From assembly GCF_902806685.2 (NCBI RefSeq), contig NC_048556.1, positions 6,572,001 to 6,636,000 of the forward strand: a DNA stretch of 64,000 nt. The letters are read 5' to 3'. The notes below the pieces were generated by a model, which saw only the letters and a program-made list of their open reading frames with translations, was not told where the DNA came from and did not search any database. Every line of letters starts with the position of its first letter. The stretch's first letter is position 1. This document shows positions 36,410 to 49,991 of this stretch, one piece after another. This DNA is from Maniola hyperantus (lineage: Eukaryota; Arthropoda; Insecta; Lepidoptera; Nymphalidae). The translations under genes were made by a program, and so were the position numbers.

Positions 36410-39400
36410 CTACGTGAGCACGTGCGGCGGCAGTTGCGGTCGGCCTTCTAGCTTGCTGTAATCTAAGTGGAATTCTTTCGCCACCTGAAACAACGACCAA
36501 ACTAAATAAATAATATGGCATATATACCTTTCTCAAAATCTACGCACTATACATAATATTATTCCATCATCATTTCAACCCATCACTAGCCCACTACTGA
36601 GTACGGATCTCCTCTTAGAATGAGAAAGATTCAGACCACAGACCACTATATGGGCCAAGTGCAGATTGGCAGACTTCACACACCCATGAAAACATTACGC
36701 ATAACTTTCAGGCATGCAGGTTTTCTCTCGAAGTTTTTCTTCATCATTAAATTAAAGCAAGTAATATATTTTAACTGCTTAAAATGCATATAACTCTTGA
36801 AAAGTTAGAAATGCGTGCCCTGGATCGAGATCCAAGAATAGAATATAATATAATATTTTCTATTCAAGTAAATTTTTACGAACTTTTTGAATCTTCAACT
36901 AGTTTAATTTACTACTGGCTCGGAATGCCGTTCAGACCGTTCAGACGTCCCAGACCTTTGAATAGGAGGCCCGTCTCAACCACTAACTATACTACCAAGG
37001 GCTTACCTTTCTCCAATTGTGCGCGTCGAAGAAGTAGTAAGTGCCGCGCTCGTACGTGGACGTCTTCTCCACCATGGGCATGCCTGGCGCCTGCGAGATC
37101 CACACCTTCTCCTCCATGTGATACCTCCACTCGCGGTTGTATCTACCGACCACAGGGAAAATCATACTGTTATTATTACACCACAGATCACATGAAGGTA
37201 AAACAGCTGCGCGATTGCGGGAGAATGACCGCTACAATGTCACGATCGCAATCATCTCTGATTGGTTGACGCTCACTCACTGCATTGTTGCACCAAAAAT
37301 CGCACAAATTCAGCCAATCAGAACAATTGAGATTGTAATAATGATTGATGCAGGTTTTAGACAATCGGTCTTTAAATTTAAGGGGTCACTCATACCCCGA
37401 ATGTTTCAATAAGTAACACACTGCCACAATCTGCAGCACAGGCTAACAAAGCAATGAAAGAAGTCTTCAATACAAGATCGGTCGCTCGTTTGGATTCTAT
37501 TTCTATTTGGACAAAATTAAATAAGTGACATTTCGTTCTACCCGACTGCAATCTACGGCATGTCGCTCACAAAGCAGTAGAAGCTAACTACTGATCTTAC
37601 TTCCTTGTATTGACGGGTCGTTTGGACCCCGTAGGTTCAGTAAGCGACACATACAGCTTTGCCACGGCTGTTATCTGCAGCACGTCACTCATATAGACGG
37701 GTCATTCACCCTTACAGGTCACAGACCCCGCACTCCGCAGGTTTAATAAGTGACACATACAGCTCTGTCACAACCATAATCTGCAGCTCTTACTCACGAA
37801 GCAGTCTTCCTTATATCGACGAGTCGTTAGGACCCAATAGGTTCAGTAAGTGACACTTACAGCTCTGTCACAACCATAACCTGCAGCTCTTACTCACGAA
37901 GCAGTCTTCCTTATATCGACGGGTCGTTTGGACCCAATAGGTTCAATAAGTGACACTTACAGCTCTGCCGCAGCCGCTATCTGCAGTACATCGCCCACGA
38001 AGCAGTAGAAGAGGTAAAACAACAGGTCTTCCTTATATCGACCCAGTCGCAGAGGGGCCAGCTTTTCTCTGATCGACCCGTTTATCAGATACTCGGGTGG
38101 CACGTGGTAGTCCATATCTTGTGGCCTGCATTGATAGATAATAATTGTATACTTACTATAGACTATAGATTGATTGATTGTCTATTCTCAAAAATCAAGT
38201 CAAATATCAACAGTACTTAAGTAATTTAGAGAAAGAGAAACAGCACAAATTAGAAACAGAATGTTCACAATGATTTTTAAAACCTAACTCCACGCGGACG
38301 AAGTCGCGGGCATTAGCTAGTCTATATATATAACAGGAAAAGTTGACTGACTGACTGACTGACTGACTGACTGATCTATAAACGCACAGCTCAAACTACT
38401 GGACGGATCACGCTGAAATTCGGCATGCAGATAGCTATTATAACGTAGGCGTCCGCTAAGAAAGGATTCTTCAAAATGCAACCCCTAAAGGAGTAAAATA
38501 GGGGATTGAAGTTTGTATGAAAGTCTGTCAGTTTTGAAGTGTCTATAAAGAAGTTTTGTAGTTAATATTTTTGCAATTAGCAGTATGACATATTTTATTA
38601 AGCGCATATTATGTTAAAATCTCATAGTTAAACATCAACCCTAAGGGTGTAAAATAGGGGTTTAAAATTTGTGTAGTCCACGCGGACGAAGTCGCGGGCA
38701 TAAGCTAGTAATTGATAATTATGTGCAGGTTGTATTATGTTCATTTTTAACCGACTTCAAAAAAGGAGGAGGTTCTTGCCAAAATGGTTGGAAATCAGTG
38801 TAGTGGAAAAAAGCAGAACTTGATAGATATGAGATTTATTTGCATGGTCTGCACTCTGCTATACTACTAGGTTACACCAAAATCGCCAAAAACGTAGGAA
38901 TTCTTGGAAAAAACTAATTTTCTAAAAAAGAACGCTACATAGGACCATGGCTTTTAGTTAGTTTTTAGTTTGGTGCTAAGTAGCAAACTTTTTAGAAACA
39001 TCAGTTTTTCTAAATTCCTATATTTTTTGGTGATAACTCTCTTTGCAGTTAACAGCTTCTTAGGGTGAGATCTATAGAGCGCACTCTGACTTTACTTAGA
39101 CTTAAGACAGTTAAAACAAGACAGAGCTATATCTCTCACATAAATCTATCTTGTTTTAACTCAAACTTAAGTCTGAGCAAAGTCAAAGTGTGCTCTATAG
39201 ATTTCAGCCTTAGAATAGCTGAATGCCAGTTGTCCAACTGGCAATTTGTTAGAAATCTAAAATTAGTTACCTGCAGGGTGTATCCGCCCAGGGTCCAGCA
39301 AAGGTAAGGTACAAATTGTCCGGGGAATTTAAATTAAGGCCGAGCGCGGTGAGATCCTGGCCCAGCGCGAGTGACACAAGGCTGGGGTCCGACTCCGCGG

Positions 39401-42400
39401 CTCGGATGAACGTCAATAGTCCGACTATGCCAAATTGGTTAGGAATCATTGTCTCTGGTATATTCGACACATTGCCTGTGGAATTTCAACCAAATTAAGA
39501 ACTGTAAATCTATACATATAAAAGGAAAAGGTGACTGACTGGACACATCAGGCTGAAATTTGTAAAAATGTAGATAGCTATTAACAGCTATAAATTCGTA
39601 GATATCCGATAAGAAAGGATTTTCGAAAATTCAACCCTTGAGGGGATAATATAGGGGTTTGAAATTTGTGTAGTCCGCGTGTGGTGGGTGTGATAGGTCG
39701 CGAGCATAAGCTTGTCAAAATATATAGATGTTGGGCTACATTTGAAATATTGTGTACATTTATTTTATTTTTAAAAAATCAAATTTTTAAATCGGTTTAT
39801 TAGTTTTGAACTATTAGCGATTTACAGACAAAAAACCTTTTTTCAATGATATCCATAATCCAAAGGAAAACATTATTAAAATTGGATTATTTGACTTTTT
39901 TATAATTTATAGAGTAGCGCTTGGCTGCAATCAGACCTGCTGGCAAGTGGTGATGCAGCCTAAGATGGAGCGCGCTTGCCTAGAAGATGCCTATTCACTC
40001 TTGACTTGAAGATACATATATTTTGTAGTAAATTGAATAATATATTTTTTCAGTATATTAATAACTCTATGACATTATTTAACTTTTATTATTATACAAG
40101 CAGGAATGCATAGATAAAGGTGGATCAAGCGCTCCTAGTACCTACTCGACTGACGAGCGAGAGCAAGAGGTCGGCCACCATTAGTGTCCCACCTTTCGCA
40201 ATAGGTATTAGGTACTTAGATCCATCTTTATCATTCATTCATGGTTACAAAAAATATAATACAAACATTTCTAGCCTAATGAAAAATACACACCATAGTA
40301 TTCCACATGAGCTCCTTGACTGATAACTTTTGGGACAGAAAAATGACATATTTTTATTGCATTCTAACACCACTACAGAGACACACACACCAAATATTAT
40401 TATATCATAATATTAAAAGAAGCATTAGTACATAACATAATAATTACTTTTGTAATCAAAAAATATATAATTAATTTTTTTTTTTTTTTTTATTATTGGG
40501 TGTATAAATGCTAGGAATTGTTTGTTATGTTGGCTTCAAATACAATATTTGGCATATAAAGTAAGTTTTTGTACAAGAACAAAAAAAAATCAAAATTTGA
40601 ATTATTTAACCATTTGTTATAGCGTTTTTCTTATGTGCTTAACATTATAGAAAATAATATAAAAGATAATTTGCTGTACATATTTTATGTTTCTATCTGT
40701 AAATGTCATACTTATAATATGGTAGATAAAGAAACATCTTTTAATGCAAAACAGGTTCTTAAATGTTGAACTTAAAGCAGGCGATACTTTGCAACTGCAC
40801 CATACAGGTTAGTCTGTTTTAGCGGATTATAGCAAATCACGCTTCATTGTTAGCTTCGTAAATAAATATATTGACTGTAATTTGACATTTTCTGTAAGGA
40901 CAAAATGCCACGGCTAAAGATACTTTTCAGTATTTGAGGGTAAAATAAATAAAAACAATATTTTACAAGAACAAGTGAAATGACAGATTTTTTAACAGGA
41001 ATACGAGAAAGATGTTAAAATAGCTTTCACAAACTAACACCACTGGTTACTACACTCACCATCAGACAATGTTTGTTTGCAATTCACACAGGTTTGTCAG
41101 GCACGTACGATCTTACCAACATACTTAGTATACTCTACATCAGACGAAGACTCCGCGAGCACATTGAAATGTGTATATAGACCCTCAACATCAGGCGAAG
41201 TCTGTATGCCCGTGCGCATTTGTCGGGCTCGTGCAATCCTACCAACATACTTAGTATACTCACAGCTCACCATCAGGCGAAGTCTATGCGAAGTCACGGC
41301 GTGGGGAAGTCCCCTGAGGTCATTGTGGTGTGTATAACAGACACTCACCATCAGGCGAAGTCTGTATGCCCTTGCGCACGGGTTTGTCGGGCGCGTGCGT
41401 GTACTCGGCGGGTTTGTCGGGCACATGCGTGCCCGCAGAGGTGCCCGGTAGTGCAGGGAAGTCTTCTGAAGACATTGTGAACTCTGACTGTTCTGACGTT
41501 GGCTGCTTCACCATACCCACTGGAAACACGAAAAATTTTAAAGATCAACATCATTTCTGTAGAGTATTTTTAAAAAGTTATATTGATTAATCAGAATTAG
41601 TACATTATTAGTGTTGCCAGTGAGAACAGTAAAGTTACTTATACAATAAATTAGATACCTAGACTAACTAAATCTATTACTAAATATATTTTAGGGAGTA
41701 AAAAAGGTAACTACCTACTAGTAAAGATAAGTACTAGTTTTAAAACCATCAGCTGGTGATCAAAATGGCATGAAAGAAGTGAAATTTCTTTATATTTTGC
41801 ACATCCCTGAATCGCCTTACCCAACCAAGTGAGCCTGTTCTTTGGTTTTGAACAAAGATAGATTCGCCACACTGAACTGTACACAATAGATATCGCGCGT
41901 CTCGTACCGTAAGGTTTAGAGCCTGGGGGTGGAGGCGCGGCCGCCGGAGCCTGGTCGCCGGCTCCGCGCGCCGTGAGGGAGGGGAACTCGCTGAGGTCCA
42001 GCAGCGGCGGCGTCGACGTGTCTCCGCCCTCGCCAAACACAGAATGATAGTTGTTCGCGTTGAACCGAGACAGATTCGCCATACTCGCCTGCAAGAGACA
42101 ACACAATGATTTATCAATCTGTACTGCATCTACCTTACACTCGCTTCCCACCACCACCTCAGCTTCACACGAGCAAAATTTTTGAAAATAAGCAAGGGTG
42201 GAATTTACAAAAAATAGTGAAATACGCATTTCATTATTTTTGTTGACTTAAAATGATAATACTTTCATTCAAACTTTCATCCACCAATTAATTTTCTTAG
42301 GGTGGAATTTTCAAACATCCTTTCATAGCGAGTCCTTACATCATAAAAGCAACCTACTGTCAAAGTTTCTTGCTGCTTGCTTGCTGTTTAGGACAAGTCT

Positions 42401-43050
42401 TTTTATATGTATTGGTAACTAGACGATGTCCGTGAGTTCATCCACATGGATTTAAGTTATGTATGAATTTTATATGTAAGTATGAATACAAGCTACTTAG
42501 CTTGTATTCATACCCAGGATGCAAGTTATCTTTGTAACGAATAGATTATGCCCGTAACTTCATCCACATGGATTTAAGTATTTGAAAATCAGCAGGACTA
42601 AAAGTAGTCTATGTCCATTGTACATCCCTAGGATCCCCAGGATGTAATCTAATTCTATACCAAATCTTATCAAAATCGGGTGAATGGACGGGCCGTAAAA
42701 AGCTTGCAGGCAGACACACACACACACAAACATTTATAATATTAGTATGTATTTGCATAACTACCCTCATTAATGGGTCTCACCATAGAGTTAGAGTTGG
42801 CTTGTGACAGGGGCGTGGGCATGGGGACGCGGCGGTCCGCGAAGGCGCGCTGGCCAAACAGCGTGGAGCGCGACGCCATGGAGGGCGGCGCGCCGCCGGG
42901 CATGGCCGTGGCGCGCCCGGGCGACAGCGCGCCGCCGAACGTGGGCGTCACATGCCCCGACACGCCGCCCACCAGCGCCGACCCGACCCGCCCGCCTACC
43001 CCGCCGCTTGCTAGGCTTCTAGGAGCTTGTTGAAAATTCAAGTTTGCCAT
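36410..43050 (-). CDS. CNOT2: CCR4-NOT complex subunit 2 (Rga/NOT2)
   Basis: Seven coding exons on the minus strand: 43050-42784 (the exon itself opens at 43053 after TTGCAG), 42088-41908, 41519-41349, 39475-39271, 38125-37961, 37142-37007 and 36484-36410. They give 399 residues if translation starts at MANLNFQQ, which I favour; an upstream coding exon is not excluded. CNOT2 with CNOT3 forms the NOT module that docks on CNOT1 in the deadenylase complex and represses transcription. The first exons are Gly/Pro/Ser-rich and disordered. Family blocks follow in order: LLDLSEFPSLTARG, YVGMVKQP, SEDFPALPG, QFGIVGLLTFIRAAESDP, ALGQDLTALGLNLNSPDNLY. Then comes the C-terminal NOT box (DMDYHVPPEYL, LGRYKEDLLFYLFY, NREWRYHMEEKVW, ERGTYYFFDAHNWRKVAKEF). 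The exon 42784-43053 is GC-rich, creating several false open frames. Two introns contain tandem copies of exon-edge sequence. Confidence 0.93.
36558..36835 (-). mobile_element. tRNA-derived SINE in CNOT2 intron
   Basis: It has the CATCATC tail, CAACCCATCACTAGCCCAC, GCAGATTGGCAGACTTCACA and a partial head ending GCGTGCCCTGGATCGAGA. It lies in the same direction as CNOT2. Confidence 0.7.
37165..37380. mobile_element. Dispersed repeat in CNOT2 intron
   Basis: It shares AAATTCAGCCAATCA and AATGATTGATGCAGG-type blocks with the reverse complement of the Cdc37 intron 3 repeat. Its left end lies ~20 bases beyond the acceptor of the 37007-37142 exon. Confidence 0.5.
37410..37960 (-). repeat. ~100-bp tandem repeats derived from a CNOT2 exon edge
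   Basis: Unit boundaries (TAAGTGACA...) fall at about 37410, 37522, 37641, 37747, 37847 and 37947, so the period is 100-119 bases. Each unit carries AGCTCTGTCACAACCATAAC-like sequence, CTGCAG, CACGAAGCAG and CTTCCTTATATCGACGGGTC. The real exon (37961-38125) shows the same words as coding sequence, and the true GTAAGT donor is the last unit. Copies further away are more diverged. One copy (37847) keeps the donor CTTAC; others have CATAC. Confidence 0.8.
38281..38709 (+). mobile_element. Two abutting Lep1-like Helitrons in CNOT2 intron
   Basis: A 3' remnant ending GGCATTAGCTAGT (up to ~38320) runs directly into CTATATATATAAC, the start of a type-A copy. That copy has a seven-unit GACT run and ends ATAAGCTAGT at 38709. 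Its middle holds ~110 bases of unrelated AT-rich sequence (38520-38630). Confidence 0.75.
39060..39213. mobile_element. Palindromic foldback MITE in CNOT2 intron
   Basis: ATCTATAGAGCGCACTCTGA is mirrored by 'AGTGTGCTCTATAGAT'. The core AGTTAAAACAAGACAGAGC and ATCTTGTTTTAACTCAA is shared with the foldback at 35715-35838, so the two belong to one family. Confidence 0.7.
39507..39716 (+). mobile_element. Lep1-like Helitron, diverged
   Basis: CTATACATATAAAAGGAAAAGGTGACTGACTGG opens it in two pieces of the family pattern, and it ends ATAAGCTTGT rather than ATAAGCTAGT. It begins ~30 bases upstream of the CNOT2 exon at 39271-39475, reading against the gene. Confidence 0.65.
39908..40010. mobile_element. 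SINE-like fragment in CNOT2 intron
   Basis: GCAATCAGACCTGCTGGCAA, GTGATGCAGCCTAAGATGGA and GCTTGCCTAGAAG resemble the distal part of a Bm1-type SINE. Confidence 0.4.
41053..41348 (-). repeat. Decayed tandem copies of a CNOT2 exon edge
   Basis: The CTCACCATCAGGCGAAGTCT segment that spans the true donor of exon 41349-41519 recurs, degraded, near 41056, 41127, 41188 and 41268. Three copies also keep parts of the adjoining exon (GGTTTGTC-GGGC). CAACATACTTAGTATACTC is shared between copies at 41118 and 41244. Confidence 0.7.
42419..42750 (-). mobile_element. Lep1-like Helitron type B, two decayed pieces
   Basis: ACTAGACGATGTCCGTGAGT and, ~120 bases later, GATTATGCCCGTAACTTCAT mark two 3' ends in the same direction. 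The second runs through to (CA)n and TTTATAATATTAGTATG. Confidence 0.6.
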
Positions 43051-43499
43051 AACCTGCAATATATCCATCTTATAGGGATGATATTTGGTCAGCCCTAGCA
43101 GATTATGGTCTAAGCTGCAAATAACACCAGCCTCAGTTATTTATGAGTGCTTAGGTCTACAAAGTGTGGTGTAAAATTTAGTTTTCATTAAGTAAATCTA
43201 TAAATACATATTATTATAAATAGTCACCACCTGCAATCTATCTTTGTATATCATTTCCTATTCCTAAGATTAGCTGGTAGAGCTCGCTAAGGAATAAGGG
43301 CACCTTTTGTATCGTACTTTTTTATTCTGCTATTTCTATTTAATGGAAGAATAAAGTGTCCAATAATAATAATAAATAATTACTTTCTTTACATGACAAA
43401 AAACCAACCAATAAGTCAGATTTCTGCACAGAAGGACTATGCAACTATAATGTTATATTTATTTGGTTATTATTTGACTGCCTCAAAAATAAATTAGTA

Positions 43500-43661
43500 G
43501 TCTATACTAACATTATAAAGAGGTAATGGTCGTTAAGTTTGTTTGTAGGGGGTAATCTCTGGAACTACTGAACTGATTTTGAAAATTCTTTCACCAATAG
43601 AAAGCTACATTATTCCTGAGTGACATAGGCTATATCATATAGCCGTGGGGATCAGCTAGTC
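43500..43661 (+). mobile_element. Helitron-like element of another subfamily
   Basis: It starts CTATACTAACATTATAAAG, contains CTGGAACTACTGAACTGATT and ACATAGGCTATAT, and ends GGGATCAGCTAGT. Confidence 0.55.
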
Positions 43662-44929
43662 ACATATAAACTTGACAAAGAGCATAAGTATTATTATTAA
43701 ATAGTTAAGTTGTAGATGATGATAGCAATACTAACATTTCATACTGGAACTTGTAACTTTGATACTTCCGAGGTGTCATAAACATGCTAAATCTTTATTC
43801 TCATCTATTGAAATGAAAAAGTGTATGAATTGAGTATAATTAACTTCAAATGAGGCAAGGAATAGATTTGAAATCCAATAAGATTAAACAAAATATTAAA
43901 GTTTATACAAAGATGAACACTAGTTTATACTTAACCAACCTCAAATTAGTATTGATATTGAGGATTTATTATAGTTATAAGATAAGTTATCTGAATATTA
44001 CAAATTATACAAATTGATCATCAAAGAATCTGATGTTTTTGAATGAAAACAGCTGCATACCAAATTGGCTTGCTTACAGGTCATAGGGATACTTATTAAT
44101 ACACATTTTAGTAAACTTCTATCCTGGATAATAAAATGATAACGATAGTCAATAATAACAAATAACGTATACATATTATATCAAGATATTTATTCGTCTG
44201 TCAAATAATGGCGACTGAGACGTTCCAATTTCAGTTCTTCAGCAGATAAAATATAATATTTACCTAATATGTTTAAGTCAGTCCCTGGTGCACTAATTCA
44301 GTAAACTTATGAGTTATGGTTGGTTCATAATCAAGTCTCTTCCAAGAGAATAAAATAAATCCACTCGACGAAGCAAACAAAAGTTTGTTGACTGTTCAAT
44401 TTGTAAGGCAATTTTTCAGCATTCAGAATTTTATTCACTGACAGTATTTCTATTACAGCTTTTCCATGAAGCACTGCTATAAAACTCTTAAAACTTTATG
44501 CATCTTTACGTGGCTAAAATAAATTATAACAATTTCACTCAGATTTGTCGAACGCCACATTACCCTAAACAACTGGCAGCCATATTGTTAAATGCGGAAA
44601 CAAGAAATGTATAAATCGCTCACACTACCCCCTTTTATTACATGCATGCACATTAAATTAGCTTTCACGTGAAATATTTTCATAAAATAATATTTTTAAC
44701 TAAGAAATTTTATCAAATTGTTTCAATTTTGAGAAATTATAAATTTTACTGATATTAAGGAACTAGTTTGACTGTTTCAACTATAAACTCTTTGGTTTCA
44801 AGGGAATCACGATAACAGTGTTACCATATTATTAATAATATTCAAATTCGGGAAAAAATGGGAATGAAATTGTATAATTTTAATTAAATTTTAAAACAAT
44901 ATTCTACGTTGCTATAAACTATGGGACGG

Positions 44930-45095
44930 ATCAGCCCGAAATTTGGCATGCAGATTGCAGATAGCTATTATGACGCAGAAATCTGGTAAGGATTTTTGAA
45001 AATTCAATATTTCAATAACTAATTCAATTCAGTAACACTAGGGTTTGAAATTTGTGTTGTACGCACGGCTGAAGTCACGGGCATACGCTAGTATT
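44930..45095 (+). mobile_element. Lep1-like Helitron, 5'-truncated
   Basis: GGGACGGATCAGCCCGAAAT, TTTGGCATGCAG and the degraded 3' end GGGCATACGCTAGT identify it. Confidence 0.6.
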
Positions 45096-45361
45096 AGATA
45101 GATTACATCTATGCACTGAAGAATCAATACTCTCACTTAACAATCATCTAACTTACACCACGAATTACACCTATACAGTTTGTCTATGATTTTAATGTAG
45201 GAACTGAGATTTTTTTTAAGGCAACACCAATGATCATATGATTGTTCAATGAAAAAGCACGTCTGATAGGCGTCGACATACTTTTTCTAGCCAGTATTTT
45301 AATTTCTGGCTCAATATCGGCCGTTTTACTTGTTAGTGGTGTTATAAAATAACCATCAGCC

Positions 45362-48411
<3,050 letters not shown>

Positions 48412-49991
48412 ACTCCACGATGAATATGCCCACTTGTTATCACTAACAACATATTTAAATTTAAAAAAAAGTATATCTTAGAAACTAAAATAATGTTATA
48501 ATAAGTGTTTTTTCCTTTGCCTAATTAATTATTATATAATATTATAATGCGTACAATTTTATCGCCGATTAGAATGTATCATAAATGAAACAGTTAAGTC
48601 GTCAGAAAGTGTATTATTGTGTCGTCATGTGATTATGCTGATGCCTGGATTAATTTGAAGTAAAAGATTATATGCAAAGGATCAACCAGCTCTCCTGGTA
48701 GAGAATATGAGATTTGTCATAGTTTTGTAAACTATCTGATCCACAGACTAAAAGATAATAAAAATAGACAGTATTTATATAAATAGACGTCTGCTAGTAA
48801 ATATTTTCTTTTCCCTTTAGTCTGTGGTCTACTAACACATCTATATTGCAGAGAATGTGGTACATTTTTAACTAAGTATAATATATTTCTACTTGTAACT
48901 GTAAATTAGTTTCGCCTTAAGTGTATCTTGATATGAGTATTTTAAAATATGTTATTATTACAATTCATTCATAATGTTATAGCCCGATTAGAGGTAGTAT
49001 ATAGGATGTTGAAAAAGTGTATTAAAATAATTAAGAAATAACGTATCTGTATACACCATATAACCTTAATATTCCATACCATAGAATGTATGAAAATACA
49101 GAAGTGTACACACCTTTATCCAAACAGTATTATAATATAAAGCACAAGATACACCTCTTTGTAGTGTCAAAGTGATGTTTCATGTTTATTAAAATATATT
49201 ATTCACGTTTGAGTAAAATTTTCAGATCCTATGTTTTTAAGCTTCATTCATGTTTATCTCAACAGAAGGAATTATTGGTGGCTGTAAGATTTTAGTTTGA
49301 CAGCAGCATCCTATGCTGTGTTCACTTAAATCGAAGCAAAGATTTAACTGGTTGCAGTGTAGTGTCACACTGAAACCTTGCAGTACCACAATGCATCCCT
49401 TCTGTTCTTCCTGGCAATTATGTTTGGGCTTGCTTTTGAATACATATTGAGCGCTGTAGCTCTAAAAATTATATATGTATATATTATATTATGATTCCAA
49501 CTATTGCACTGTTAAATTTCTTATGTAAATATATAGATGTGTTAAAAACCAATGTTTCATTTTAATACCTTCGTTTTCCCTAACATTCCAATAAAAATTT
49601 AACAACCCTTGCCTGCCCACTTTTGAGCATGGGTCTCTTCTCAGAACGAAATGGCGTTTAACCATTTAGTAGGTACATATCTTCTTATCTGGCAAAATAT
49701 CTTGATAATATTATTTATTTTCATAAATTTCAAAGGGAGCTGAGTTTCCTTTGATGTACGTTTTATTTGTAGTTACGAATTACATAACTTTCGCATAAAC
49801 TTGCATGTTAATAGGCAAAATGTATAGGTAAAAGAGGAATAAAACGAAAAGAAAGTAGTAGGGCTCCTGTACTTAGTACATGAAAATATTTACATGTAGT
49901 TTCACTACTTTTTGTCAAATTATCATCAGAATAAATAAAAAATAATATAATAGTACTTTTAGTGCATAATTAAAACAATTAATTTAGTTAT
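48412..49991. other. 3' flanks of convergent Vha26 and HAD gene
   Basis: AT-rich untranslated sequence. AATAAAAATTTAAC near 49590 is a possible polyadenylation signal for Vha26, but several weaker candidates lie closer. A short SINE fragment (GAGCATGGGTCTCTTCTC) is at about 49608-49670. No coding region is seen. Confidence 0.45.

Larger units (their letters stand above)
43054..45361. promoter_or_regulatory. Region between divergent CNOT2 and Vha26
   Basis: It should contain the 5' untranslated exon(s) of CNOT2 and both promoters. Visible inside are Helitron-type remnants at 43500-43661 (ending GATCAGCTAGT) and 44930-45095. No coding exon is recognisable. A shared promoter region is inference from orientation only. 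Confidence 0.35.

Noticed and set aside
37410..37960. CRISPR-like or satellite array from the ~100-bp periodicity
   Set aside because: The units have no repeat/spacer alternation, and the last unit is coding exon plus donor of CNOT2. It is an exon-derived tandem duplication in a eukaryotic gene.
42773..43033. Plus-strand frames over the first CNOT2 coding exon
   Set aside because: Arg/Pro-rich shadows of the GC-rich, Gly/Ser/Pro-coding minus strand.
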